9,325 bases of DNA from Halanaerobiaceae bacterium (GTDB taxonomy: Bacteria; Bacillota; Halanaerobiia; Halanaerobiales; DTU029), in the NCBI GenBank assembly GCA_012521855.1, contig JAAYLO010000229.1, positions 1 to 9,325 on the forward strand, written 5' to 3'. Below are positions 1 to 7,497 of the stretch, piece after piece. Made by a program: the position numbers and the translations under genes. The notes beneath the pieces are model-generated. The model worked only from the letters and a program-made list of their open reading frames with translations. It did not search any database and was not told where the DNA came from. Positions within the stretch are counted from its first letter, which is position 1. Each line of letters opens with the position of its first letter.

Positions 1-1126
1 CCGGATTCCAGACTCCATAGGTTTTGCCCAGTATTGGTAAACCAAAGGAAGCCATATCCATTCCAACCAGGGCATTGAAATCCACACCATATCTGGACAT
101 AAGCCAGACAGCTATTATTCCTATAATCATACCGATTATTCCGCCTATAATACCGATACCTGTTGATTCCATGACAAATGTATAAACCAGCTCATGGTTC
201 TGCAGACCCTGGGCCTTCATCATTCCTATCTCGGTCATCCTCTCCAGGGCAGCCAGAATCACTGTATTAATGATGGCTATAGCCGCAATGGTCAGAATGA
301 TGGCCAGGATTACCTGTTTCTCCAGCTCAGCAGCACCAAGGAAGGTAATGGCCTCAAGGGTATACCAGGGATATACTGCCAGTCCGGGATACTCCTTTTG
401 CAGGAGAGATTCCAGTTCTTCAGCAGCCTCTGCAGAAAGGCCCTTGTCCTCAAGCCTTATAATCACCTTACTGACCTGGTCCCCTGTATTGAGGGCTTCC
501 TGAACCAGATCAAGGGGCAGGTAGACCGTATTCTGATTAACAGATGGATTGCTGGTGTGGACCAGGCCGGCAATCTCCACATCAATGGTATTAAAGGTAT
601 TGTGCTTCCCTTTTACAAGGAGGGTAATGAAATCACCAACCCCCAATTCCATGAGCTCAGCCAGTCTCTTTCCCAGTACGGCCTTCCTCTCTCCCGGAAG
701 GAACATGGAACCCTCTTCAAAATTGTTTTCCATCCTGAAAACCTCTTCAAAAACGGCCGGATCTATGCCCTTACCCAGAACGGGCAGTTCATCTATTCCG
801 TTATTCAGCTGTGCTGTGAAGCTCAACTCAGCTGAAGCAGCCAGGTATCCTGCAACAGCCTCTACCATTATCTTTAGTTCATCATTATAGGTGAATAAAT
901 TATCCAGGGGCAATTTCTCCTCTTCCTCCCAGTAGTTTTCATCTACGAGCTGTAAATGGCCGCTCTCAAAATCGATTATGGTAGCATAGGACATCTCTGT
1001 CATGCCTCCAATCAGGGAATCATAGATGATATATATGAAGATGGCCAGGGCAATGATGATAGATGTTATGATGGTCCTGTTCCGGTGGCGGACCAGGTTT
1101 TTAAAGGCCAGTTTAGTGAGAAACAT
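1..1126 (-). CDS. FtsX/MacB-type ABC transporter permease (3' end outside window)
   Basis: This is a membrane subunit that works with the ATPase encoded just upstream. The 375 visible residues are MFLTKLAFKNLVRHRNRT..., with a first membrane helix at about residues 18-36. A large extracytoplasmic MacB-PCD-like domain follows (about 40-265). A second helix lies at about 270-292, then the FtsX-family cytoplasmic motif ERMTEIGMMKAQG (295-307) and a third glycine/isoleucine-rich helix (317-343). The last helix and C-terminus lie beyond position 1. The ATG at 1126 overlaps the end of the ATPase gene by 14 nt in another frame and has GAGGGAAG just upstream, which suggests translational coupling. 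In this family such pairs act in lipoprotein release (LolCDE), macrolide or peptide export (MacB) or other mechanotransmission. The substrate cannot be read from the sequence. A LolE-like role would need a diderm host. Confidence 0.9.
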   Translation of the reverse strand, partial: MFLTKLAFKNLVRHRNRTIITSIIIALAIFIYIIYDSLIGGMTEMSYATIIDFESGHLQLVDENYWEEEEKLPLDNLFTYNDELKIMVEAVAGYLAASAELSFTAQLNNGIDELPVLGKGIDPAVFEEVFRMENNFEEGSMFLPGERKAVLGKRLAELMELGVGDFITLLVKGKHNTFNTIDVEIAGLVHTSNPSVNQNTVYLPLDLVQEALNTGDQVSKVIIRLEDKGLSAEAAEELESLLQKEYPGLAVYPWYTLEAITFLGAAELEKQVILAIILTIAAIAIINTVILAALERMTEIGMMKAQGLQNHELVYTFVMESTGIGIIGGIIGMIIGIIAVWLMSRYGVDFNALVGMDMASFGLPILGKTYGVWNP

Positions 1127-1820
1127 CTTCCACTTCCCTCCTCTGGTCCTGGGAAATCAGGCCATCCCTTATTTCCAGCATCCTCCGGGCATAATCCATT
1201 ACCTGCGGGTCATGAGTAGAAAAGATAAATGTTGTCCCCAGTTCCTGGTTCATCTTGACCATTATCTCCAGGACCTCTTCACTGGTCTTTGAATCCAGAT
1301 TTGCAGTGGGTTCATCAGCAAGCACCAGTGCAGGTTCCTTGATCAGGGCCCTGGCTATTGCCACCCTCTGTTTCTGGCCTCCGGACAGTTCATTGGGCCT
1401 CCTGTTTTCCATTCCTTCCAGCCCAACATCAACCAGTATTTTCAAGACCCTTTCCCTGATCTCCCCCTTATCAAACTTATCCACCAGCCTGATGGCAAAC
1501 TCTACATTCTCATAGGCAGTCAAAACCGGAATCAGGTTATAGCTTTGAAAGATAAAACCGATATGATACCTCCTCAACACGGCCAGTTCTTTCTTATCGA
1601 GCCCGGTCAATTCCCTTCCGTCAAAAACAATCTCCCCGCTGCTGGCTTTATCCAGACAGCCTATCAGGTTCAGCAGGGTGGTCTTTCCTGAGCCGGACGG
1701 GCCGAAAACAGTGGTAAACTCTCCTTTCTCAACTGTAAGGTCAATTCCCCTTAAGGCCGGTACCTCGATCTTGCCCTGCCGGTAAATCTTCCGGACCTCC
1801 TTCAATTCAAGTAATGCCAT
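1113..1820 (-). CDS. ABC transporter ATP-binding protein, LolD/MacB family
   Basis: This is the cytoplasmic ATPase that powers the overlapping permease. All ABC motifs are intact (numbering from the GTG start): Walker A GPSGSGKTT at 41-49, Q-loop Gln93 in FIFQSYNLIP, signature LSGGQ at 146-150, Walker B LVLADEP at 166-172, D-loop NLD at 175-177 and switch His204 in STHD. The length (235-236 aa) and the GxIxxxGxxL region fit the LolD/MacB/FtsE branch. A strong AGGAGG lies 9 nt before the ATG at 1820. An in-frame GTG directly before it (1823) is the alternative start. The gene begins about 20 nt after the TetR gene and overlaps the permease by 14 nt, so the three genes form one operon. The exported substrate is unknown. 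Confidence 0.95.
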   Translation of the reverse strand: MALLELKEVRKIYRQGKIEVPALRGIDLTVEKGEFTTVFGPSGSGKTTLLNLIGCLDKASSGEIVFDGRELTGLDKKELAVLRRYHIGFIFQSYNLIPVLTAYENVEFAIRLVDKFDKGEIRERVLKILVDVGLEGMENRRPNELSGGQKQRVAIARALIKEPALVLADEPTANLDSKTSEEVLEIMVKMNQELGTTFIFSTHDPQVMDYARRMLEIRDGLISQDQRREVEDVSH

Positions 1821-1843
1821 CACTCATTACCTCCTCTTATTTA

Positions 1844-2464
1844 TTATCCCTGAGCCCTTTTCTTGATACCATTCTCCACAAAATCAAGCATCTTATCGAT
1901 AATCACCATATCATCCATATCCAGCTTACCGTCCTCGATTATCAGATCTATCAGGGAAAAGGTCAGGCTTTGAAGCATAGTGGCGGTTAGCGATACATCA
2001 AGATCCGGGGCAAGCTCCCCCTTTGCCTTTCCAAATTCCAGTAATTCCTTAAAAAAATCTGCACTTTTATCCCGGTGCTCGCCGTAAATCTCCTGTAGTA
2101 AATCCCTGTCCGTAACCAACATCATCCATATCGGCACCAGACGGGAATTCTCTTTGGCAAACCTGATTCCGCTGAGATAGACTTCCCGCAAGAGCTGAAA
2201 GAAGCCGTATTTCTCTTTGTTTACCATCATATCTCTGTTTATATATGATAGTTTCTTTTCCACAAGTAATTCCATGAGATATTTATAAAGGTCCTTCTTG
2301 TCTTCGAAATACTGATAAAAACTCCCTTTGGCAATACCTGCTCTATCTTCAATAGCTGTTATCCTGGCCTTATGAAAAGAATATGTAGAGAATTCATCCA
2401 GTGCTGCCTCGATAATCCTTTCCCTTTTCCCGGCAGGCAGATTAAAAAAGGTTTCTTTAGGCAT
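1844..2464 (-). CDS. TetR/AcrR-family transcriptional regulator
   Basis: A 206-residue one-component repressor. The N-terminal TetR_N domain is clear: RERIIEAALDEFS (14-26), then the helix-turn-helix ITAIEDRAGIAKGSFYQYFE (35-54) and DKKDLYKYL. The rest is an all-helical ligand-binding and dimerisation domain of normal family length. The start ATG at 2464 follows the purine-rich AAAGGGGTGTGAAGG. The gene is the first of an operon with the ABC ATPase and permease, so it probably represses both itself and the transporter until a ligand binds. This is supported by a perfect palindrome between its promoter and its start codon. The ligand is unknown. A drug, lipid or envelope-stress signal would be usual for this arrangement. 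Confidence 0.93.
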   Translation of the reverse strand: MPKETFFNLPAGKRERIIEAALDEFSTYSFHKARITAIEDRAGIAKGSFYQYFEDKKDLYKYLMELLVEKKLSYINRDMMVNKEKYGFFQLLREVYLSGIRFAKENSRLVPIWMMLVTDRDLLQEIYGEHRDKSADFFKELLEFGKAKGELAPDLDVSLTATMLQSLTFSLIDLIIEDGKLDMDDMVIIDKMLDFVENGIKKRAQG

Positions 2465-2500
2465 CCTTCACACCCCTTTCCCTGAATTTTTATCAAAAAG

Positions 2501-2528
2501 ATGAATATGAATTCATATTCATATGAAT
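2501..2528. promoter_or_regulatory. Palindromic operator, probable binding site of the adjacent TetR regulator
   Basis: Positions 2501-2522 are a perfect 22-bp palindrome built from ATGAAT/ATTCAT half-sites around a central GAATTC. An overlapping 12-bp palindrome, ATTCATATGAAT, extends it to 2528. The block sits about 4-31 nt downstream of the predicted transcription start and 37 nt before the TetR start codon, where a bound repressor would block transcription. Assignment to this TetR protein is inferred from position and symmetry. Confidence 0.75.
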
Positions 2529-2538
2529 CTCCAGTCAT

Positions 2539-2567
2539 ATTATATAATAAAATTATTAATTAATCAA
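2539..2567 (-). promoter_or_regulatory. Sigma-A type promoter of the TetR-ABC operon
   Basis: Reading on the minus strand, TTGATT (2567-2562) is followed by a 17-bp AT-rich spacer and a perfect TATAAT (2544-2539). The predicted start is near 2532, immediately before the palindromic operator. It lies downstream of the gldA terminator, so the TetR operon is an independent unit. Confidence 0.8.
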
Positions 2568-2603
2568 TGATTTTTTCTATGATTTTTTCTATTTTCCCTG
2601 TAT

Positions 2604-2652
2604 AAAAAAAGGCCGGGAAAGCCTCTCTAAACGGGACAGCCTTCCCGGCCTT
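2604..2652 (-). terminator. Intrinsic terminator of gldA
   Basis: On the minus strand, AAGGCCGGGAA (2652-2642) pairs perfectly with TTCCCGGCCTT (2619-2609) around a roughly 22-nt loop that can fold further. A run of T follows (to 2604). It begins 24 nt after the gldA stop codon and ends the GH3-gldA unit. Confidence 0.92.
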
Positions 2653-2675
2653 AATTTAACCACAAAAAACTTAAT

Positions 2676-3752
2676 CTACCGGCCCAGTCTGTCTACAGCT
2701 ATGATTGCGTCTTTCACCATTTCCGGAGTAATTTCAAAGGGCATATTATGCATGGTATCATCTTCGGCACAACTGGCCCAGGCAACTTTCATTATATCTT
2801 CTTCCTTTATTTCCTTGACACCCAGTTCTGAGAGTGTAGTAGGAAGCCCCAATCCCTTACAAAAAGCAAACACCTTTTCAATCTCTTCCGGATCCCTGTC
2901 TTCCAGTACCATCTGTACCAGAGTGGAATAAGCTACCTTTTCACCATGAGTCCTATCATGGGTTTCCTCGAGAGCTGTAAAACCATTATGGACAGCATGT
3001 GCTGCTGCCAGTCCCCCGCTTTCAAAGCCAAGCCCGCTGAGCAGGGTATTGGCCTCGATTATTTTCTCCAGGGCTTCTGTTACAACACTGGCTTCTGCTG
3101 CCTTTTTTGCTGCATGTCCGTATTTTAAGAGGGTATCGTAACAGAGCCTCGCTAAACTGAGTGCAGTCATGGTCTGGCTCCCGCCGGCAATGCTTTGCAC
3201 TTTTGTTTTTGCACAGGCACTTGCTTCAAAATAGGTAGCAAGGGCATCTCCCATACCTGACACCAGGTACCGTACCGGTGCTCTGGCTATTATCTCTGTA
3301 TCAACAACTACTATATCCGGATTCCGGGGTAAAAAGAGATATTCTTCAAATACTCCCTCTTCTGTATAAATTACACTCAGGGCGCTGCATGGAGCATCAG
3401 TAGCTGCTATGGTAGGAATTATCATAACCGGTGTTTTCGTATAATATGCAACGGCTTTTGCTGTATCAATGGTCTTACCACCGCCAGCCCCCATTATGAG
3501 CTCAATATTATTCTGCCTGGCTATTTCCGCAAGTCTTTCTATCTCTTTTTTTGAAGATTCACCCCCAAAGGTCTCCATGATGAGTTCCTTCCCGGCCAGG
3601 CCCGACTGCAGTTCTTCTGCATATAGTTCTTTTACGACAGGATCAATTATTCCTAAAATCCTTTCACCAAAATCATTGACATATTTACCGAGATCCTTTA
3701 AAACACCCTTTCCCTGTATGTATTTACCGGGAGAAGCCAGAATCCTTGCCAA
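2676..3752 (-). CDS. gldA: Glycerol dehydrogenase (NAD+, zinc-dependent)
   Basis: A cytoplasmic enzyme that oxidises glycerol to dihydroxyacetone with NAD+. It belongs to the GldA branch of the iron-containing alcohol dehydrogenase superfamily. Counting from the TTG start, the nucleotide site GAGGGKTIDTAKA begins at residue 88, PTIAATDAPCSALSVIY lies near 113-129, and the metal ligands appear as Asp169 (GMGDAL), His252 (AAHAVHNG) and His269 (THGEK). These match the Asp/His/His zinc site of Geobacillus GldA. The stretch LLSGLGFESGGLAAAHAVHN is near-diagnostic of the family. I choose TTG at 3752 because AGAGGTGATC then sits at ideal spacing. The in-frame GTG at 3761 lies inside that ribosome binding site. 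The length (358 aa) is normal. The GH3 glycosidase gene is 78-79 nt upstream on the same strand and probably co-transcribed. Confidence 0.93.
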   Translation of the reverse strand: MARILASPGKYIQGKGVLKDLGKYVNDFGERILGIIDPVVKELYAEELQSGLAGKELIMETFGGESSKKEIERLAEIARQNNIELIMGAGGGKTIDTAKAVAYYTKTPVMIIPTIAATDAPCSALSVIYTEEGVFEEYLFLPRNPDIVVVDTEIIARAPVRYLVSGMGDALATYFEASACAKTKVQSIAGGSQTMTALSLARLCYDTLLKYGHAAKKAAEASVVTEALEKIIEANTLLSGLGFESGGLAAAHAVHNGFTALEETHDRTHGEKVAYSTLVQMVLEDRDPEEIEKVFAFCKGLGLPTTLSELGVKEIKEEDIMKVAWASCAEDDTMHNMPFEITPEMVKDAIIAVDRLGR

Positions 3753-3784
3753 TAAGATCACCTCTTTTTTATCTTCTTTCTACT

Positions 3785-3807
3785 AAAAAGTATACCCGGA
3801 AGGGATA
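3785..3807 (-). terminator. Weak hairpin with short U-run between GH3 and gldA genes
   Basis: On the minus strand TATCCC-TTCC-GGGTATA can fold with one bulged base and is followed by CTTTTT. The stem is only about 6 bp, so it is at most a partial terminator that would lower gldA expression relative to the glycosidase. It could also be an RNA processing or stability element. Confidence 0.35.
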
Positions 3808-3830
3808 ATTCTAATCCACTGAAAGCATAG

Positions 3831-5927
3831 CTACAGTGTCACAGTACCCATAAGCAGATCATCATTGGAGCTGCTATTGCCTATATAGACCTCATATTCC
3901 ATGTGTTCCAGTTCCCATTCATTTGTTTCTGGATTGAACCATTTCAACCTTTCAACAGGGCAGCTTATTTCTATAGTCTTTTTCTCGCCCGGCTCAAGGC
4001 TGATCCTTTTAAAGCCGCGGAGGACTTTTACCGGCCTGTCAATGGCAGAATTTCTAAAACCTACATACATCTGGACAACCTCATCACCCTTGCGCCCTCC
4101 AGTATTCCTGACTTCACAGGCTGCCTTTACATATTCACCGTCTGTTGTAAACACAGGATTTGTAAATTCAAAAGTAGTATAGGATAAGCCAAATCCGAAT
4201 GGGAGCAGGGGCTTGATACCCTCTTTTTCCAGTTTTGCATAACCGTGATAGTACTCATAGAATTGCCCGGTGGTATCCCAGTCTACCTGTGGCAGATCAC
4301 TCTCCCTGCAGGGGACTACAAAGGGCAGTTTGCCGCCTGGATTCACCTCCCCAAAAAGGGTCCTGGCAATGGCCGTTCCACCCTCCATCCCCGGGTAATA
4401 GGCCATCAGTATGGATGAGACATCATCCTTCCATTCATCAATCATGATCATATTACCGCCAATCAGAACAACCACTGAATTCCTGTTCAGAGGTCCGAGG
4501 TTTTTTATCAGCTCTATATCCTCCCTGTGGAGCCCCAGTGATTCCTTCCTGTCGCCTCCGACAGACAGAAAATCTGATCCGCCTCCCACTGCTGTAATAT
4601 CCAGATCGATCCCTTCTTCCTCACTGAAACTGCCGGCAATATACTCACCTTCATCATCATGGTCATAACCCAGGACAAAGACCACTGCATCGGCAGATTT
4701 GACCAGTTCCTTTGCCTTTTCCAGATCCTGTCCGTCATCATAGAGCAGTTCTATCCCGGGGGCTGTATTTTTCAGGCCTTCCAGTGGTGTAACTATGTAT
4801 TCAGGATAAACCCGGCTGGAGCCATGATCACCAATATTACCACTGACAGCCAGTTTACCGCTCAGGGCAAGCCTCTTTATCTTGTTTCTATCCAGTGGCA
4901 GAAGATTATTCCTGTTCTGCATCAGAGTCATGGATTTTTCAGCAGCCTCCAGGGCAAGGGCAATATGTTCTTTCGAACCGATCAATTCTTTCCCATATTC
5001 TCTGTCATCTGCCTCTGTAAAGGCCAGTAGTGTACGGACTATCCTGACTGCTGCTTCATCAATGACCTCTTCCCTGACCTCTCCCTTCTTTACGGCTTCT
5101 ACAAGTTTGTCCCCAAAGAATCTGGTTGCACACATCTCTATATCCATACCTGCATTGGCAGCCTCTACAGTATCCTTTACGCCCCAGATAAAATCACTGA
5201 TGACAAATCCGTCAAAATCCCACTCGCCTTTCAGAACCTGTCTTAGCAGGTAATCACTATGGCCACAGTGGACACCCTGGTAGAGGTTGTAGGCACTCAT
5301 TACACAGGCTGCCCCTGCATCAATACAATCCTTGAAATGGGACAAATACACCTCCCGCTCAGTTCTTTTATCAGCAGTGACATTAACCTTGAAGCGGGAA
5401 ATCTCCATGCTGTTAAAGGCATAATGCTTGATACAGGCGATTACATTTTCTTCCTGAATCCCACGGACCAGTGCTGATCCCATCTGTCCGATATGGAATG
5501 AATCCTCACCATATGTTTCCTGGCTCCTCCCCCAGCCCGGGTTGTAGGGGAGATTAATACAGACCCCGCCGAAAAGATTGCCTCCATGTGCCCTGATCTC
5601 TTTCCCGATAGCCCGGCCGATTCTCTCTTCCAGTTCAGTATCAAAGGTAGCCCCTCTGGCCATACTTACCGGGAAACAGGTGCTATTACCCTGGACCGCC
5701 CCGCGGGGGCCGTCACAGAACATCATGGGCGGTACTCCTTTTTCTTCATTGCCTCCTGCGGGATAGGGCACCTCATTGTAATGCAGTCCCTTTTTCATGT
5801 CCTCTGCAAAATCCTGTAAGGTCATATTCCCGCTCATCAAATATACCTTTTCTTCCAGAGACATTTTACTGACTATGTCTTTTGCCCTCTCCGTAAACGA
5901 CAGACGATATGCCTTATTACACTTCAC
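3831..5927 (-). CDS. Glycoside hydrolase family 3 beta-glycosidase (beta-glucosidase-like)
   Basis: A 698-residue retaining glycosidase with no signal peptide, hence probably cytoplasmic. Domain order: GH3 N-terminal TIM-barrel (about 15-305) with DGPRG (72-76), GWGRSQETYGED (131-142) and KHY (167-169); GH3 C-terminal sandwich (about 330-580); fibronectin III-like tail (about 615-690). The nucleophile is Asp245 in VISDF, where many relatives have SDW. The acid/base is probably Glu426 in DDEGEY, by analogy with Thermotoga Bgl3B. About 30 extra residues separate it from the GGDR that usually follows closely. The start is GTG at 5927, since TAA lies just upstream in frame. GGGAGG (5944-5939) is 11 nt before it. 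Specificity (glucoside, xyloside or other) cannot be read. The downstream gldA hints at a glycerol-releasing substrate. Confidence 0.93.
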   Translation of the reverse strand: MKCNKAYRLSFTERAKDIVSKMSLEEKVYLMSGNMTLQDFAEDMKKGLHYNEVPYPAGGNEEKGVPPMMFCDGPRGAVQGNSTCFPVSMARGATFDTELEERIGRAIGKEIRAHGGNLFGGVCINLPYNPGWGRSQETYGEDSFHIGQMGSALVRGIQEENVIACIKHYAFNSMEISRFKVNVTADKRTEREVYLSHFKDCIDAGAACVMSAYNLYQGVHCGHSDYLLRQVLKGEWDFDGFVISDFIWGVKDTVEAANAGMDIEMCATRFFGDKLVEAVKKGEVREEVIDEAAVRIVRTLLAFTEADDREYGKELIGSKEHIALALEAAEKSMTLMQNRNNLLPLDRNKIKRLALSGKLAVSGNIGDHGSSRVYPEYIVTPLEGLKNTAPGIELLYDDGQDLEKAKELVKSADAVVFVLGYDHDDEGEYIAGSFSEEEGIDLDITAVGGGSDFLSVGGDRKESLGLHREDIELIKNLGPLNRNSVVVLIGGNMIMIDEWKDDVSSILMAYYPGMEGGTAIARTLFGEVNPGGKLPFVVPCRESDLPQVDWDTTGQFYEYYHGYAKLEKEGIKPLLPFGFGLSYTTFEFTNPVFTTDGEYVKAACEVRNTGGRKGDEVVQMYVGFRNSAIDRPVKVLRGFKRISLEPGEKKTIEISCPVERLKWFNPETNEWELEHMEYEVYIGNSSSNDDLLMGTVTL

Positions 5928-5960
5928 TTCTTCTTAGTCCTCCCTTTTTTTTATTTTTAT

Positions 5961-5999
5961 AAAAACAGCCTTAATTCCCTGATAAGGGATTAAGGCTGT
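5961..5999 (-). terminator. Intrinsic terminator of hflX
   Basis: On the minus strand ACAGCCTTAATCCCT (5999-5985) pairs with AGGGAATTAAGGCTGT (5980-5965) around the tetraloop TTAT, with one bulged A, and is followed by TTTTT. It starts 7 nt after the hflX stop codon. Only about 35 nt separate it from the GH3 start codon. Confidence 0.92.
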
Positions 6000-6005
6000 A
6001 ATTTA

Positions 6006-7274
6006 TTACTTTATCCTGGATACAGAATAATCCTGATATTTTTCATAATCACTTTCTTTACATTCCAGGATTATCCTGGCACCCTCTTCTTCATATTCAA
6101 TTTTGAGGACATGGGCATTTTCATGGAAATAGGATAAGATCTGTCCCTGATCATAGGGAATCAGCATTTCACATTCCACAAAATCCTTAAAGATTTCGTC
6201 ACTGATTAATTGTACCAGTTCTTTTATCCCTATTCTTTCTTTAGCAGATAAATAGACCCGGTTATTAACTACCAGGGGCATCTCAGTATCTGTCAGATCA
6301 GTCTTATTAAAGACCTGGATAACAGGAATACCGTCTGCTCCAATCTCTCTTAAGGTTTCTTCTGTCACCTCAATGAATTTTTCATGATTTGCCTCTGAAT
6401 AATCAATCACATGGAGCAGGAGATCAGAATCTACAACTTCCTCTAAGGTTGAGCGGAAGGCCTTAATCAGATTGTGGGGCAGTTTGTATATAAAGCCGAC
6501 CGTATCTGCAAGGAGAAAACTCTCCCTGTCAGGGAGGTCTATTTTCCTTACTGATGTTTCCAGTGTAGCAAACAGCATATCCTTTTCAAAGACCTTTTTG
6601 TCCTGTGCTGAACCGTACATTTCCACCAGGGCATTCATGATAGAGGATTTCCCAGCATTTGTATATCCAACCAGGGAGACAAGGGGTAAACCGGATTTTT
6701 TCCGCTTACTCCTCTGGGTTTCCCTTTGATAACCCAGATTCTCCAGTTCTTTTTTCAGACTGGCTATCTTATCCTCAATCCTCCTGCGGTCAAGCTCCAA
6801 TTTGGTCTCTCCCGCACCTCTATTGTGAAGGCCTTCCCTGCCGCCCTGTTGATCATAATCCTTCTGTCCAATCAATCTTGGCAGGAGGTACTGTAACCTG
6901 GCAACATCCACCTGCAATTTTGCCTCCCTGGTCCTGGCACGTTGAGCGAATATATCCAGTATCAGCATGGTCCTGTCAATCACCCGGATATTCAGTTCAT
7001 CCTCTAGAACCCGGATCTGGGATGGTGATAATTCATCATTGGCAATCACAACTTCTGCCCCTGTAAATTCTATTAATCCCTTAAGTTCTTCTATTTTCCC
7101 TGAACCGATATAATGGGCTTTATTAATATGATCCAGGTTCTGGGCAAGCTCACCGACTACCTCCATATCACAGGCTATTGCCAGGCCCTTTAATTCTTCC
7201 ATCATATAATCAAAATTGTCTTCAGAGTTTTTTATATTTACACCCATTGCGATTGCTTTTATCTTTTCAGTCAT
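6006..7274 (-). CDS. hflX: Ribosome-splitting GTPase HflX
   Basis: HflX binds the 50S subunit and splits stalled or hibernating 70S ribosomes. Some homologues confer macrolide-lincosamide resistance. The 422-residue protein has the HflX N-terminal domain (IGSGKIEEL 56-64, ELSPSQIRVLE 81-91), the conserved GGREGLHNRGAGETKLE (144-160), a helical linker, and a G domain: G1 GYTNAGKS 203-210, G3 DTVGF 257-261, G4 NKTD 323-326, G5 SAK 343-345. A C-terminal HflX domain follows. I place the start at ATG 7274, preceded by AAAGGA at 8-nt spacing. The open frame reaches TTG 7343, but that extension would translate the terminator hairpin at 7309-7335 and adds residues foreign to the family. Expression is probably set by the long upstream leader. 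Confidence 0.96.
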   Translation of the reverse strand: MTEKIKAIAMGVNIKNSEDNFDYMMEELKGLAIACDMEVVGELAQNLDHINKAHYIGSGKIEELKGLIEFTGAEVVIANDELSPSQIRVLEDELNIRVIDRTMLILDIFAQRARTREAKLQVDVARLQYLLPRLIGQKDYDQQGGREGLHNRGAGETKLELDRRRIEDKIASLKKELENLGYQRETQRSKRKKSGLPLVSLVGYTNAGKSSIMNALVEMYGSAQDKKVFEKDMLFATLETSVRKIDLPDRESFLLADTVGFIYKLPHNLIKAFRSTLEEVVDSDLLLHVIDYSEANHEKFIEVTEETLREIGADGIPVIQVFNKTDLTDTEMPLVVNNRVYLSAKERIGIKELVQLISDEIFKDFVECEMLIPYDQGQILSYFHENAHVLKIEYEEEGARIILECKESDYEKYQDYSVSRIK

Positions 7275-7308
7275 CTTCAAAATCCTTTCATTATTTTTTT
7301 CCGTAAAT

Positions 7309-7335
7309 AAAAAAACACAGGTATCTGCCTGTGCT
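7309..7335 (-). terminator. Intrinsic terminator in the hflX leader (attenuator)
   Basis: On the minus strand AGCACAGG (7335-7328) pairs with CCTGTGTT (7321-7314), including one G-U pair, around a 6-nt loop. The T-run occupies 7315-7309. It ends 34 nt before the hflX ATG and far downstream of the only clear promoter, so it must terminate transcripts before they reach hflX unless it is bypassed. Its 5' arm can pair instead with 7532-7522. Confidence 0.8.
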
Positions 7336-7470
7336 GCCATCAAATGGTGTAAATCTACGTATTTTATATTTCAAATTTTATGGTGTTTATTTGAAAATGC
7401 CTTCTATAATACATAATTACATGAATTCTTATATATTCATATCTATAATACTTGTATGATTATTAAGTTT

Positions 7471-7497
7471 TTATAAAAGGCTCCCATGGAAATACAT
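7471..7497 (-). CDS. Possible second mini-ORF in the hflX leader (MYFHGSLL)
   Basis: An 8-codon frame ATG TAT TTC CAT GGG AGC CTT TTA TAA begins at the 3' strand of leader stem P1. A GTGGGG tract lies 7 nt before the ATG but is a poor match to AGGAGG. It could be a second leader peptide exposed when P1 opens, or it could be chance. It contains no Arg/Lys-X-Arg/Lys motif. Confidence 0.2.
   Translation of the reverse strand: MYFHGSLL

Noticed and set aside
194..835. 213-codon plus-strand open frame
   Set aside because: It lies wholly antisense to the FtsX/MacB permease, has no ribosome binding site, and its translation resembles no family. It is a shadow of the real gene.
4514..4741. 75-codon minus-strand open frame inside the GH3 gene
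   Set aside because: It is an alternative frame within an intact GH3 coding region, with no ribosome binding site or recognisable motif.
7275..7343. N-terminal extension of HflX from TTG 7343 or the ATG next to it
   Set aside because: It would translate through the leader terminator and has no ribosome binding site. ATG 7274 has AAAGGA at good spacing and gives the normal HflX N-terminus.
7421..7440. ATGAAT-N8-ATTCAT inverted repeat in the hflX leader, similar to the TetR operator half-sites
   Set aside because: The half-site spacing and core differ from the palindrome at 2501-2522, and the stretch is very AT-rich, so a chance match is likely.
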